A stretch of 64,000 bases of DNA. Origin: CAXBGS01 sp963975425 (GTDB lineage Bacteria; Planctomycetota; Planctomycetia; Pirellulales; Pirellulaceae). Shown one piece after another: positions 46,538 to 56,748 of the stretch (position 1 is the first letter of the stretch; every line of letters begins with the position of its first letter). The stretch spans positions 62,001-126,000 of the forward strand of contig CAXBGS010000005.1 of the NCBI GenBank assembly GCA_963975425.1. Direction: 5' to 3'. The notes under the pieces are model-generated. The model did not search any database. It saw only the letters and a list, made by a program, of their open reading frames with translations, and was not told the DNA's origin. Both the position numbers and the translations under genes were made by a program.

Positions 46538-47683
46538 ATGTGCGATGCAACCACTGGCGTCATCCTCGTCACCAACTCGCTTGAGACGGGCGGTATTGAG
46601 CGCAATATCCGAATGGTGGCTGGCCATTTATCCCGTCGTTTCACAGCGGAAATATGGGCAATTGACGGACAGCCAGAGGACGCCGGCGGTCTGTGTGAAT
46701 TGCGGGTTTTCAAACGTTCGCTGAAATTCGACCCGCTCGTCGTTCTACGAATGCGCAAGTCGTTACGCGAACATTCCGCGAGTATCGTTCACTTCTATCA
46801 TTTCGCATCAGGCATTCACGTACTGCTAGCCAACCTGACAATCCCGCGTCGTGAACGCAAAAAGATGGTTTTTTCGTTCGGCAGTGCTAGGAAAGACTCA
46901 AAGATCATCAGCTCTTACTTTCGGATCATTGGCAAATGTGCCGACCATATCACAGCGAACTCGCCTTCGGTGAAACGCGGGCTCGAAGCTCACGGCATAC
47001 CACCGGAGATGATCGAAGTTCTTCCCAACGGGCATGACCCCCGCCCATTCAAGCGGTCTCGATCGAAAAGCGAATTGCGACAACAACTTGGGCTACCGAT
47101 CGATCATCAGCTATTGGTAACAACCGGCCGACTAATTCCGAGCAAGCGACACTGCGATCTGATCGAATCGTTATCGATGATGCCAAATGAGTGTTCCGTC
47201 TCACTCGTCATCGTTGGCGACGGACCATTGATGAACGATCTTCGAAAGCAAGCAGTCGACCACAACGTGGATCACCGCGTAATGTTTGTCGGCTTTCAAG
47301 AAAACGTTCCAGATTACTTACACGCGTGTGATCTATTCGTTTTCCCATCAGAAACGGAAGGACTACCGAATTCTTTGATCGAAGCCGCGCTGGCAAAAAT
47401 ACCCGCAATAGCATGCAGAGCGCCAGGGGTCATCGATGTCATCACCCATGAGCACAGCGGATTGCTAGTGGCACCACGGTCTCCGTACGAATTGATGATG
47501 GCGATCACGCGGTTGCTAAGCAATCCGACACTTGCCCATACACTGGCGGCGTCGGCATGCGATTTCGCTCTACGTCGATATAGCTTGACCTGCATGGTGT
47601 CACAAGTTGAACAGATATACGCACGGGTGCTAGGTGCCGCTGCGGATGATGATCGTGTCTCCTCTGCTGACAAGAGCGATTGA
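46538..47683 (+). CDS. Glycosyltransferase family 4
   Basis: 381 residues. VTNSLETGGIERNIRMVAGH is the GT4 opening. The donor domain runs from LVTTGRLIPSKRHCDLIESL through VGDGPLMNDL, VFPSETEGLPNSLIEAALAK (EX7E with both Glu visible) and CRAPGVIDVITHEHSGLLV. It is a clear retaining GT-B enzyme for repeat-unit synthesis. Its TGA overlaps the ATG of the acetyltransferase by one base (TGATG). Confidence 0.93.
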   Translation: MCDATTGVILVTNSLETGGIERNIRMVAGHLSRRFTAEIWAIDGQPEDAGGLCELRVFKRSLKFDPLVVLRMRKSLREHSASIVHFYHFASGIHVLLANLTIPRRERKKMVFSFGSARKDSKIISSYFRIIGKCADHITANSPSVKRGLEAHGIPPEMIEVLPNGHDPRPFKRSRSKSELRQQLGLPIDHQLLVTTGRLIPSKRHCDLIESLSMMPNECSVSLVIVGDGPLMNDLRKQAVDHNVDHRVMFVGFQENVPDYLHACDLFVFPSETEGLPNSLIEAALAKIPAIACRAPGVIDVITHEHSGLLVAPRSPYELMMAITRLLSNPTLAHTLAASACDFALRRYSLTCMVSQVEQIYARVLGAAADDDRVSSADKSD

Positions 47684-48243
47684 TGAATCGATCCGACAGA
47701 GCCGAGCTGTCCCAGTTCAAGAGCCAGTTATCGCTAAAAAACAGATTGGTGCGACTGCTGTGGGGATGGGTCTGGCTCTTTCTATTTCGACCGAGCCCTC
47801 GAATCGCGTTCGGATGGCGACGGCTTCTTCTCCGGTGTTTCGGAGCCCGTATCGGTCGTCGCGTTCGCATCTACCCCTCCGCGCGTGTTTTCTATCCCGC
47901 AAATCTCTTGATGCACGACGACTCGATCTTGGGCCCCGACGTTGATTGCTACTGTGTTGGCAAGATTGTGTTGGAACAGAACTCGATGGTCAGTCAATAC
48001 AGCTATCTCTGTGGTGCCTCCCACGACTACACGCGACCGGATTTGCCGTTGGTGCCCGGGGACATTTTGATTGAATCATCGAGTTGGGTGTGCGCGGATG
48101 TCTTTATCGGGCCAGGGGTCGTTATTGGTGAAGGCGCCGTCGTCGGAGCACGGTCGACCGTCATGAAAGATGTTTCGCCCTGGAAAGTCGTGGCCGGAAA
48201 CCCGCCGCGGGTCATTCGAGACCGCGTATTCCGTTCACGTTGA
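47683..48243 (+). CDS. WcaF-like hexapeptide acetyltransferase
   Basis: 186 residues from ATG 47683; a TTG one codon upstream is possible. The N-terminal segment LVRLLWGWVWLFLFRPSPR is a typical WcaF-like hydrophobic lead, followed by hexapeptide repeats (RVRIYPSARVFYPANLLM, IGPGVVIGEGAVVGARSTV), CGASHDYTRPDLPLV with the catalytic His, and GNPPRVIRDR at the end. Homologues O-acetylate colanic-acid-type sugars. It is the last gene of the plus-strand array and converges on a minus-strand GT4, overlapping it by 9 bp. Confidence 0.92.
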   Translation: MNRSDRAELSQFKSQLSLKNRLVRLLWGWVWLFLFRPSPRIAFGWRRLLLRCFGARIGRRVRIYPSARVFYPANLLMHDDSILGPDVDCYCVGKIVLEQNSMVSQYSYLCGASHDYTRPDLPLVPGDILIESSSWVCADVFIGPGVVIGEGAVVGARSTVMKDVSPWKVVAGNPPRVIRDRVFRSR

Positions 48244-49395
48244 TCTGCACGAATTGAGAAAACGATCGAACGTTTCGCGGTAGATTTCCATCTGCCGCTC
48301 GACCCCCGGCAGCATGGCAAGCCGCTGTACGCCGGCATCTTGTTGTCGTTTCATGCGACTGGGCGATCCGAGCAAATCAAATATCTTTTGCGCCGCATCG
48401 TTCGCACTTGATGGCTCAAAGTAAACTGCGGAATCACCGCAAATTTCTCTTGCGAAGTCTAAATCACATGCGACGATCGGAGTTCTCGTGGCCATCGCCT
48501 CCAAATAGGTCGCCGAAAACGTCTCTAAAATCGAAGGTACGAAGCAAATGTGACTGTCGCGATACAAGTTAGCGCCCTGATCGACCGGGACCGGACCGAT
48601 GTTAACGATACGCTCTTGCACCCCTAACTCGACAGCGGCGGCGGCCACATCCTTCCAGATTTGGCTTTCCTGTGGCAACGTTACCCGAATACAAAAGTTG
48701 TCGATACCAAGTGCACGAAGTCGATGGCAAACGTCCGGCAACAAATCATGACGTTTGTGACTATACGCGGCGGCAAAATAGAGAATCTGAATCGGCTGGT
48801 CGGTGGATCGATCGGTCGGGCGAAAGTTTGCCGTTCGATACCACTTGGCAAGTGCATTGGGAACAATGTGAATCCTGTTCAAAGACACTTTGCCGCGCCT
48901 CGACAGTCCCTGCCTAGCCGTTTCGGTTTGAACGGTGTATTGGTCAGCAGTCTTAAACCAGTGCAGCTTGTATTTTGAAGCGATGCGCAGCGTCCAGCGA
49001 TCGCGTCGATGCGGAATGGACTTGAAAGCCGCGGGTGTGGCATGCGTCACCCAACCATCAGCGACCCCCATAAGCTCAGGGCAACGAGGGCTGATGTACG
49101 AGGGGCCCGCGAAGGTAAACAGCATATCGGCGTTCTGTGCATTGACCGCGTTGCAAATTCGCCTTCGGTACTCAAGACTGCGTGCCGGAGAGACCGCGAA
49201 AACCTCCGAGGGATGACGTAGGTCGACGCCCGTTCTCTTCAGTTCCGTTGCGACAATCTCGGACAGCAGAATGTGCCACTGGTAGTCGCCAAAAGAAGCA
49301 TCTAGATGACTAACAAAAGAGACCGCGCGTTGCAGAACACCGCCCTTCTTGAGCGTCGTCATGTTGAGAACGATCTTTGGGCGATTCTGGTTCAA
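48235..49395 (-). CDS. Glycosyltransferase family 4 in opposite orientation
   Basis: 386 residues. The C-terminal donor domain is clear: ILYFAAAYSHKRHDLLPDV, VNIGPVPVDQGANLYRDS, CFVPSILETFSATYLEAMAT (EX7E) and VACDLDFAREICGDSAVYFEP. The N-terminal part starts MNQNRPKIVLNMTTLKKGGV. It belongs to the same class as the other GT4s of the locus but is inverted, its 3' end overlapping the WcaF-like gene by 9 bp. Its promoter must lie in the long gap to its right. It could be regulated apart from the array. Confidence 0.9.
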   Translation of the reverse strand: MNQNRPKIVLNMTTLKKGGVLQRAVSFVSHLDASFGDYQWHILLSEIVATELKRTGVDLRHPSEVFAVSPARSLEYRRRICNAVNAQNADMLFTFAGPSYISPRCPELMGVADGWVTHATPAAFKSIPHRRDRWTLRIASKYKLHWFKTADQYTVQTETARQGLSRRGKVSLNRIHIVPNALAKWYRTANFRPTDRSTDQPIQILYFAAAYSHKRHDLLPDVCHRLRALGIDNFCIRVTLPQESQIWKDVAAAAVELGVQERIVNIGPVPVDQGANLYRDSHICFVPSILETFSATYLEAMATRTPIVACDLDFAREICGDSAVYFEPSSANDAAQKIFDLLGSPSRMKRQQDAGVQRLAMLPGVERQMEIYRETFDRFLNSCRST

Positions 49396-50182
49396 GGTTC
49401 ACTTAAGTGGGATTTCGATCTTACCTAACCTTCACCGCCAAACCGCGGGTCCAAGCGAGGGTCAACTCTGCTTCCGGCGATAGTCTAGCTCGATAGATAC
49501 GCGGCAGGCAGAAGCGTAGAAAGTTTCGTGCCCCAATACCAGTGCGCCGACGTCCCCGAACCGAATCAATAAAACCATGGTGAGGTGGAGCGTTTGGGAG
49601 ACCGTCACGACGTACGCATTGTCGATGTCGTGTTTGGGACCGAGGTGCATTTTAGGAACGCGACAATCCTCACGGCACACAGCGTGTCGCATAAACGCTG
49701 GATATTGTCGAGTGGATCGGTCAAATTCGATATCCACCCGATCCGACGGCCCCAGATGCATCGATTAGACCGATTTTGAACTTTCGCGACTGCGATTCGG
49801 CCGAGACTCCCAAGTTTTGATAGAAACGGACTTCTGGCTTATCGAACGCTGGCTATGGTAGACTAAATCGGAATTCGCGGCATCGCTCCGTATGCGACCT
49901 CTACACCAGCAGAGAAAGAGACCGGTTGGTGTTTGACACCGGCTCTGTGAATCCGCGGCATGACCGAAGCGATCAGTCGGCGAGGCCTTGATCGCTGACG
50001 AGGATAGAAACGAGCGTCGCAGCGGTGAGCTAAACTTGGTGGTCGAATCCAGACGAGCGAGTACAAATCAGTCCGGTCGGTATTTCAATAGAGCGCGAAC
50101 TATGCCAATCGGATTACGTTAAGAGAACGCCCGTACGATCGGGCTGAAACACCTGCTTTTTCAACAAACGTATCAAAGCCCG
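49396..50182. promoter_or_regulatory. 787-bp divergent spacer before the exosortase gene
   Basis: No gene is convincing. The longest frame (99 codons on the minus strand, about 49462-49761) has no family features. The spacer must contain the promoters of the minus-strand GT4 and of the exosortase-autokinase group. A weak hairpin, gcccg (50129-50133) with cgggc (50140-50144), lies 39 bp before the exosortase start. Confidence 0.45.
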
Positions 50183-51979
50183 ATGGAAGAATCAAAAGGT
50201 CAAATCGTGGAGTCCATCCAAGGCGACAAATCAGAGTCGTCCGTGTCGGCCGGCAAGCTGATCGGTCGAGTTTTGGGTTCAAGCACTGGTTCCGCCGTTG
50301 CATTCTGGGGACTTATGCTTCTGGCAACGCTGCCATTCCTGGTGGCGTACTCAAGAGCCATGTGGCACCAAGAGCTCTATCAGTACTTTCCGTTTTTGCT
50401 GGTTGGTGTTTTCGGTCTTGCATACACCCGGCACGATCGTCAAATGCGGTTCCCGACCGGAAAGCTATCCTTCACCACGCTGGTTATCGGGATCATCTTC
50501 TTGGTGTTTGCGGCAGCAATTCACTCCAGTTGGTTGGGAGCCCTCGGCTTCATATTTATCACGATATCGTTTTTGTCGACGTTACGAAGCCGCAGCGGAA
50601 AGACGTTGACCTATTTGGCCCTGCCAATGTTGATGTTCATTCGGGCGCCGCAATTGTGGACACACTCGGTCATGTGGAGGTTGCAAAAAGCGACGACGAA
50701 GCTGTCCAGCATTTTGCTGGACGTGGTCGGAATTCCGCACGATCACTCGGGAAACACGATTGAACTTGCGACGAAGCACTTGTTCGTCGCGGAAGCATGT
50801 AGCGGTGTGCAATCATTGTTCACCATGTGCTTTTTGTCGCTTTTGCTATTGGTCTATCGACACCGTACGTTGTTATTGACGCCAATTTATCTGCTCGTCG
50901 CACTCGTCTTGGCGGTGATGGGAAACATCATTCGCGTAACGACGATCGCGTTGGCGGAATCGTGGTTCTCGATTGATTTGACAGAAGGCTGGCAACACGA
51001 ACTAGTCGGTTATATTGCGTTGGCGATCAGCGCAGGTGTACTACTTTCTTTCGATCATCTGATTAGTGTATTGTTCCACCCGATCGAAGCGAGCGAAATG
51101 GCGACTTCGCAAAACCCACTGATTTTCGCCTGGAACAAGGTTTTCTATAAGCGTAGCGAATCCAGTTCGAATTGGACGTCGGGTTCGAAACAAGACGACG
51201 AGACCAGTGCGTACTCTCAATATGATGCCGCATTTGATGCAGCATCTAAATCGAGCGGAAAACGTGAATTCCCACTTCTTTATCGCGTGTTAGCAACGGT
51301 GGCTGTCATTTGCGGATTGGTCATGTTCGCTTGGAAACTGTTGGGCACATCCGATCGGCGACCGATCGTGGCAACCGATGCCATACTGTTTGAGCCCTCA
51401 AAAGAATTCTTAGCATCCGTTAACGCCCCGATCGTCGTCGCTGACCATCGATCCAAACGGGATCGCGACGGCGATGTCAATGATCGACTCGGAAAACACG
51501 CAGATGTTTGGCGTTGCGGCGTCGAGGGTCGTGAGGGTGAGTTTGTGATTAGTCAACCCTACGTCGGCTGGCACGAGTTGTCGGTTTGCTATCGGGTCCT
51601 CAACTGGAGCATGGTCAGCCGTCGACCAATCGAAGTCCCCGGAGCGACCGAACCAATCGTGTTCGCAAGTTTCGTGAATGAAGAGGGCCTATATGGCTAT
51701 CTCTTCTTTGCCGCGATCGACTCCGACGGCGACTTTCCTCGTACCCCGGGTTACTCGCCCAGCGCCCGGGCGCTGGCTCCGTTTTACCCGTTGATTACTG
51801 ACGACTTTGCCGAAACCACCGGCAGCGCGCAAACGATCATGATGCAGTATTGGACGGTCAGCGAGACGGAAATAGAACCTGAGGTGGTTACAAAGATTGC
51901 AACGACTATGTCGAAAATTCGCCAAAACGCCAGTCAAGAAATCGCAAAGCAATCTCTGCAAATGCTGCCTGATGCTTAG
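50183..51979 (+). CDS. Exosortase with EpsI-like C-terminal domain (XrtU-like)
   Basis: 598 residues. The membrane part (about 40-300) holds the exosortase triad: Cys206 in VAEACSGVQSLF, Arg251 in GNIIRVTTIALAE and His272 in WQHELVGYIAL. Exosortases cleave and transfer proteins carrying C-terminal PEP-CTERM-like tails and are linked to exopolysaccharide loci. The soluble C-terminal part (about 400-590, with a WRCGVEGREGEF-like start and GYLFFAAIDSDGDFPRTPG) is reminiscent of EpsI-type proteins fused to the enzyme. A linker rich in Ser and Asp joins them, with one further helix near 365-385. It probably belongs to the planctomycete exosortase group; the subfamily name is from memory and unchecked. 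Confidence 0.9.
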   Translation: MEESKGQIVESIQGDKSESSVSAGKLIGRVLGSSTGSAVAFWGLMLLATLPFLVAYSRAMWHQELYQYFPFLLVGVFGLAYTRHDRQMRFPTGKLSFTTLVIGIIFLVFAAAIHSSWLGALGFIFITISFLSTLRSRSGKTLTYLALPMLMFIRAPQLWTHSVMWRLQKATTKLSSILLDVVGIPHDHSGNTIELATKHLFVAEACSGVQSLFTMCFLSLLLLVYRHRTLLLTPIYLLVALVLAVMGNIIRVTTIALAESWFSIDLTEGWQHELVGYIALAISAGVLLSFDHLISVLFHPIEASEMATSQNPLIFAWNKVFYKRSESSSNWTSGSKQDDETSAYSQYDAAFDAASKSSGKREFPLLYRVLATVAVICGLVMFAWKLLGTSDRRPIVATDAILFEPSKEFLASVNAPIVVADHRSKRDRDGDVNDRLGKHADVWRCGVEGREGEFVISQPYVGWHELSVCYRVLNWSMVSRRPIEVPGATEPIVFASFVNEEGLYGYLFFAAIDSDGDFPRTPGYSPSARALAPFYPLITDDFAETTGSAQTIMMQYWTVSETEIEPEVVTKIATTMSKIRQNASQEIAKQSLQMLPDA

Positions 51980-52420
51980 CTATACCTGGCGAGCCCGCGA
52001 CGGCATACGGCCGTCGTTGGCGGCAACGCGCTGCCGACACCAAGCGGATTAGTACCTCGTGAAAACGGCTGCGTCTACGATCTATATTCCAGCTGTCCAC
52101 CGCAATCGGCATCGCTGCTCATTTCGCATCCCTTCCGCTTTCTTGGCTCTGCGGGCAATTTCCAAGTAAGGGCGAGGCTCGTCGAGTTGCAGACGGGCCC
52201 GAGCCGTCGGACTCCGATGGCGAATAATCCGCACAATTAGTCGCATTCCGCTGGATCAGGGTGGCTTGTGATCGCCGTTGCTAAAAGCGCCGATTTTGAC
52301 GCCTGGAAATGATGATTTTCGGTCGCCCGTGGCAAACATCCTAGAATCAAGCGTTCACACGCAATAAACTAATGGCGTACGTCAGCAGAGGCAAATTTCT
52401 CATCTCTCCAGGTTTCTACC
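51980..52420. other. 441-bp spacer with small hairpins
   Basis: No gene. cgacggc (51998-52004) pairs with gccgtcg (52010-52016) just after the exosortase stop, but no T tract follows, so termination is uncertain. The rest would hold a promoter for the autokinase gene. Confidence 0.45.
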
Positions 52421-54886
52421 TTGATCAACTCAGCTTCGGAAATGACCTATTCGCAGTCCATCCAACAACCTGCGATGGAAATGGTTCCAGGTGAAACTCA
52501 GCGGCCGCCCGACGCTGCAAACTTGATATCGGCCCTCTGGCGGTATCGCTGGGCAGCGATTCTTCCGATGGCTATTGGAATCATCTTGGGTTTCCTTGTT
52601 TTCTTGAAAACGGAAGAGACTTTCCAAAGCACAACACGGCTGATGGTTGAATCGGACAGCACCGCAATTCTGGATTCGGTCACCGGTGAAATGGTCGGAG
52701 GCGTGCCCAGCATCGAAGTGATCGAGTCGCAATTGTTCAGTGACGAAGTCCTGATGACCGCCTATAACGACCCGCGGGTCCAAGTATTTCACGAAGAGGA
52801 GTTTCCCGAGGGCCCGGAACAATTCATGAGTGTCGTCGTGGGCGGAAAAGCGTTGACGCTCGAACCCGAAGTGACGGACCTGAAAACAGGTTCGGCCATC
52901 GTGACCTTGATGCATTTCGAAAGCACGAATCCGGAGCTCTGCCAAAATGCGGTCAAAGCGTTCAGCGACGCCCTGCAAGTGTTCTACAACAAGAAATATA
53001 GTGGAACGCGAAGCGAATTGATCAAATACATGCAGGTCGCGACCGAGAAGCTACACCCCAAACTCGAAGCGTTGGAAAGTCAGTACGACGCATTTCGCCG
53101 CGATGCCCCCCTGGTTTGGGATTCCGAAGGTGCGGCGATTAACCCGCACCGCGAGAGCCAATTGAAGCTACTCGGTAAACGCGCCGAGATGAACGAACTG
53201 AAGCGACGTATGGCGACGGAATATGCGGCCATCAAATCAATCACCGAAACTTCGCAGGATCCGCGGATCGCGATTTCGGTCATCAGTCAATTGCTCGACC
53301 GTCGAATCACATTGCCGCAGACGCACAACCCGAGCATGGGGATCGGTGCTTCGGACCAACTGCTCGGCGAGCTCAGTGTCGATGAAAGTCTGGTACCGAC
53401 GCTCGTCGAACGCATGAAACTGGCATCGGAATTCGGTGAAGGACACCCGACCGTCAAACAATTGGACCTACAGATCGACGTGATGCGTCGAGAGCTCAAG
53501 GACTTGATGAATGACCGCGTCGATCGAATTGGAGAGTTAATCGACAATGACGAGCGTGACTTGCAAAATGCTTCCCAAGTGCTCGATGCTATTTCAAAAG
53601 GCGTCGCGGCAGAAGTCGCGGTTCTCGAACGCCAAGAGAAAGATCTCGACGAGCTGATCGCACAGGAAGCCGCCGGCGCGTCGCGACTTGCCAAGTACGA
53701 ACAACAGAACAACTCGATGGTTCGTCAGATCGAAAGAACCAGCGAGCTGATGGAGCAACTGGAAGAACAAGTGGCTCGGGTCAATTTGACCGAAGACGAG
53801 AGCAAGACTCGCGTACTCGAACTAACGGCCGCATCACCGGCTCGTCGAGTCGGACCGGTGTGGATCAAAATGCTCGGACTCGGTGGACTTATCGGATTGG
53901 CTCTCGGCAGTGGACTCGCACTGTTATTGGAAAAGAACGCCAACACTTTCCGCGATGCGGACGAAGTTTGCCGATTACTGGGCACGACCATCCTGACGCA
54001 CATTCCGTTTTACAAAGGGCGTGTCCGCAAGGAACGTAAGGGTGTCCTGAATCCATACAAGGACCTTGATCCGTATTTGGCAGTGGTTCACGCGCCGTCA
54101 TCGGTGGCTGCCGAGGCGATGCGTTCCTGCCGGACCGCAATCTTTTTCGAACTCGCCAGTATTAGCGGCGGCAAGGTGATTCAGGTCACCAGTCCGCTGC
54201 CGGGTGATGGTAAGAGTACCGTCGCCGGAAACCTGGCGTGCTCGATCGCTCAGAGTGGAAAACGAACACTACTGGTCGATTGTGACTTGCGTCGTCCCCA
54301 ATTGACCGAAAACTTCGGCATGGATGACGACATGGGACTGACAAACGTGCTCAACGGTGAATGTGATCCGGCCGATGCGATGCATCAGACACCGGTTCCG
54401 TCGTTGCAGGTCATGCCTAGCGGACCGATCCCGGCGAATCCCGCTGAAGCCTTAACCTTGACCGAAATGGGAGAACTGTTGGACCACATGCGGGACGAGT
54501 ATGACTATGTCATCCTCGATACTCCGCCGCTGCTGGTTGTGACCGACCCCAGCATCATCGCGAGCATGGCAGACGGAGTCGTGACGACACTAAGGATTCG
54601 TCGTAAGAGCAAACCGAACGCGAAAGAAGCCATGAACATCTTGCGTGCCGTCGGCGCGAAATCCCTTGGCGTGATCATCAACAATTCCGATGAGTCCACC
54701 AGCAGTGACGGGTATCGCGGGTACGGGTACTATCGTCATGGACGAAAAACCAGTCGATACTACCGACAGGCGGACTCGGGCATGAACCAAGATGCGATTG
54801 TCGTCTCCGGACGCGGAGTTGCACCATTGCCTAAACCCGCCAAGGCCCAACTAGTCGGCCCCACCGACGAGAACACCGAAGGTTGA
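52421..54886 (+). CDS. Wzc-like polysaccharide co-polymerase and tyrosine autokinase
   Basis: 821 residues from TTG 52421 (ATG at 52442 is the alternative). Wzz-type domain with transmembrane helices at 44-62 and 484-504 and a long periplasmic coiled-coil between them (about 200-460). The cytoplasmic BY-kinase domain has Walker A SPLPGDGKST 591-600, Walker A' VDCDLRRP 619-626 and Walker B VILDTPP 697-703. The C-terminal tyrosine cluster includes Tyr765, 768, 770, 771, 780 and 781, the autophosphorylation targets in this family. It controls chain length and works with the Wza-like channel. It is one polypeptide, unlike the split proteins of Firmicutes. Confidence 0.95.
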   Translation: MINSASEMTYSQSIQQPAMEMVPGETQRPPDAANLISALWRYRWAAILPMAIGIILGFLVFLKTEETFQSTTRLMVESDSTAILDSVTGEMVGGVPSIEVIESQLFSDEVLMTAYNDPRVQVFHEEEFPEGPEQFMSVVVGGKALTLEPEVTDLKTGSAIVTLMHFESTNPELCQNAVKAFSDALQVFYNKKYSGTRSELIKYMQVATEKLHPKLEALESQYDAFRRDAPLVWDSEGAAINPHRESQLKLLGKRAEMNELKRRMATEYAAIKSITETSQDPRIAISVISQLLDRRITLPQTHNPSMGIGASDQLLGELSVDESLVPTLVERMKLASEFGEGHPTVKQLDLQIDVMRRELKDLMNDRVDRIGELIDNDERDLQNASQVLDAISKGVAAEVAVLERQEKDLDELIAQEAAGASRLAKYEQQNNSMVRQIERTSELMEQLEEQVARVNLTEDESKTRVLELTAASPARRVGPVWIKMLGLGGLIGLALGSGLALLLEKNANTFRDADEVCRLLGTTILTHIPFYKGRVRKERKGVLNPYKDLDPYLAVVHAPSSVAAEAMRSCRTAIFFELASISGGKVIQVTSPLPGDGKSTVAGNLACSIAQSGKRTLLVDCDLRRPQLTENFGMDDDMGLTNVLNGECDPADAMHQTPVPSLQVMPSGPIPANPAEALTLTEMGELLDHMRDEYDYVILDTPPLLVVTDPSIIASMADGVVTTLRIRRKSKPNAKEAMNILRAVGAKSLGVIINNSDESTSSDGYRGYGYYRHGRKTSRYYRQADSGMNQDAIVVSGRGVAPLPKPAKAQLVGPTDENTEG

Positions 54887-54989
54887 CCAGCGAGTTATTG
54901 ATGGATTTCGCCAATGGACTGCGAAATCCTGTTGCAAAGTTTACGGCCGAGAATCGTAGACTTATAACGACGGGTAATACAAACTCTCT

Positions 54990-55027
54990 AACGGGACCGG
55001 CAGCGTTTCGCACCGGCCCCGTTTTCT
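54990..55027 (+). terminator. Intrinsic terminator after the autokinase gene
   Basis: aacgggaccgg (54990-55000) pairs with ccggccccgtt (55013-55023) with a single A-C mismatch and is followed by tttt. It lies 104 bp past the autokinase stop and 30 bp before the TPR gene, so the latter probably depends on read-through or its own promoter. Confidence 0.75.
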
Positions 55028-55057
55028 AGCTTCCGCCACGAATGAGTCGAAATCACC

Positions 55058-56662
55058 ATGCTGCAATACTTCAATCCACTTGCATGGGGACGATGGTTCG
55101 GACAGTTCTTCTATTTTTGGGCTGTCTCGGTCAATTGGAAAGAAGCTCCCCGGACGATCCCAGCCATCATCGTCATGATGGTGCTCGGTGTATCGGCGGC
55201 GATTGTATACACGGGCGAAAGTGATTGGCGATCACGATTGCTCGACCAACAATTCGCCACCGCGTGGACAGCGGAAGATTACACAACGGCAGAACTCGTC
55301 ATTCGCCGCAAGATGGAAGGCCAGCGTGAAGACAGCGACCTGCTGTTCCGTCTCGCGATGGCCCGCGAAAAGCAAGATAATGTAGAAGAAGCCGCCGAAT
55401 TGATGCGAAAGCTGGTGGCAACCAAAGAGTACGAGGATGCGGCTCGGTGGTTGTTGAGCGAAGAATATGTCGGCAAGAAGTGGTCCGACCTGACAATCGG
55501 TCAACGAAAAGAGTTCGGCGAATTGCTCGCGTTGATCAACCGTGAATCGCCAAACGATGTCGGCATTCAACAGCTGTATGCCGACTACTTGATCGCATCG
55601 GACCGATTGGACAAGGCGGTACCACTGCTAGACAGCCTCGCCCGCGTGCAACCGATGCGTGGTCTTCAGTGTGCCGCAATTCTCCGCAAAATGGGCGACA
55701 TGGCGGCGGCCGATCGGCGTGCCGAACGAACACTCGAGAGGGTCAGCGAGCTTTCCGAAGAAGAGCCGACCAACACCGTTCTTGCGCTCGCTGTGGCTCA
55801 AAACCAACTGTTCCTGCACCGATATGCAGACGCGGTGAAGACGTTGGACCGGTCGATCCGACTATCCAAATCAAAGGAAGATGCGCTGCGGCTGAATCAA
55901 GCCATGGGTGATTCGATCGTCGCCTGGGTGACCTATATCCAAGAAGAGTCAAGCGATAGCAAGACGATCCAGCGTCGTGTGTTGAAGATGCTACAGACGG
56001 CACTGCGTTATGCACCCAATAATCCTCGTGTCCTCACCTTGGTCGCCGACCAGGTGTTGGCGACCTTGGGAGATGACGACGACGAAGTTACGCAGCTCCG
56101 GGACGCGCTGGTCGACGGTTCTTCCCCGGCCATCGCTCACTTCATCCAAGGTACATCGGCGCTAATGGCGGACGACTTGGATAAGGCAACGATGCACCTG
56201 AAAATCGCGTCGGAGCTGATGCCCCGAAGCGGCGCAATTCTGAACAACTTGGCCGTGGCGATCTCGATGCGTGGCGAAGCGGGTCTCGATCAGGCATTGA
56301 AACTCTCCGAAACGGCCATCGAAACGACGCCGAATGCGACACCGCACTTTTACGAAACTCGAGGTCAAATCCTGACTCGCATGGGGCGTTATCTCGATGC
56401 AGTTCCGGATTTAGAACGAGCACTGGCCGTCGAAGCTCTGCAAGAGAAGGCTCATGAGTCTTTGGCGAAATGTTACAAGGAACTCGGCGACGAGGCTTTG
56501 AGCAAGCGTCACGCAGAAGCCGCCGACAAAATCGCGAATGCGCCGAAAGAACCGGCAGCACCCGACACGGCATCTCTGGTCGCGCCGGAATCGGATAACG
56601 TTGATCAACCGAAATCCGAATCGGGCGAAAACAACAAGTCGGATCAAGATTCCGACCAGTAG
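55058..56662 (+). CDS. Membrane-anchored TPR protein
   Basis: 534 residues. One transmembrane helix near 38-55 (PAIIVMMVLGVSAAIVY) places the remainder outside, most likely in the periplasm. About seven TPR-like repeats cover residues 75-490 (RLAMAREKQDNVEEAAELMRKL, ILNNLAVAISMRGEAGLDQAL), and the tail is acidic and probably disordered. It looks like a scaffold for exopolysaccharide assembly or secretion; large TPR proteins occur in other exosortase loci (PrsT), but homology to PrsT is not shown here. Confidence 0.8.
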   Translation: MLQYFNPLAWGRWFGQFFYFWAVSVNWKEAPRTIPAIIVMMVLGVSAAIVYTGESDWRSRLLDQQFATAWTAEDYTTAELVIRRKMEGQREDSDLLFRLAMAREKQDNVEEAAELMRKLVATKEYEDAARWLLSEEYVGKKWSDLTIGQRKEFGELLALINRESPNDVGIQQLYADYLIASDRLDKAVPLLDSLARVQPMRGLQCAAILRKMGDMAAADRRAERTLERVSELSEEEPTNTVLALAVAQNQLFLHRYADAVKTLDRSIRLSKSKEDALRLNQAMGDSIVAWVTYIQEESSDSKTIQRRVLKMLQTALRYAPNNPRVLTLVADQVLATLGDDDDEVTQLRDALVDGSSPAIAHFIQGTSALMADDLDKATMHLKIASELMPRSGAILNNLAVAISMRGEAGLDQALKLSETAIETTPNATPHFYETRGQILTRMGRYLDAVPDLERALAVEALQEKAHESLAKCYKELGDEALSKRHAEAADKIANAPKEPAAPDTASLVAPESDNVDQPKSESGENNKSDQDSDQ

Positions 56663-56748
56663 TAGCGTTTCTAATCGAGCGATAAAACAGATCCAGATCC
56701 GGCCGACGCAAAGACTTAGCCTGACTTAAGAAATCGTAAGGAAATGAT

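Noticed and set aside
49462..49761. 99-codon minus-strand frame in the gap before the exosortase
   Set aside because: No family features, no good ribosome binding site, and overlapping frames on the other strand of similar length. Looks like chance.
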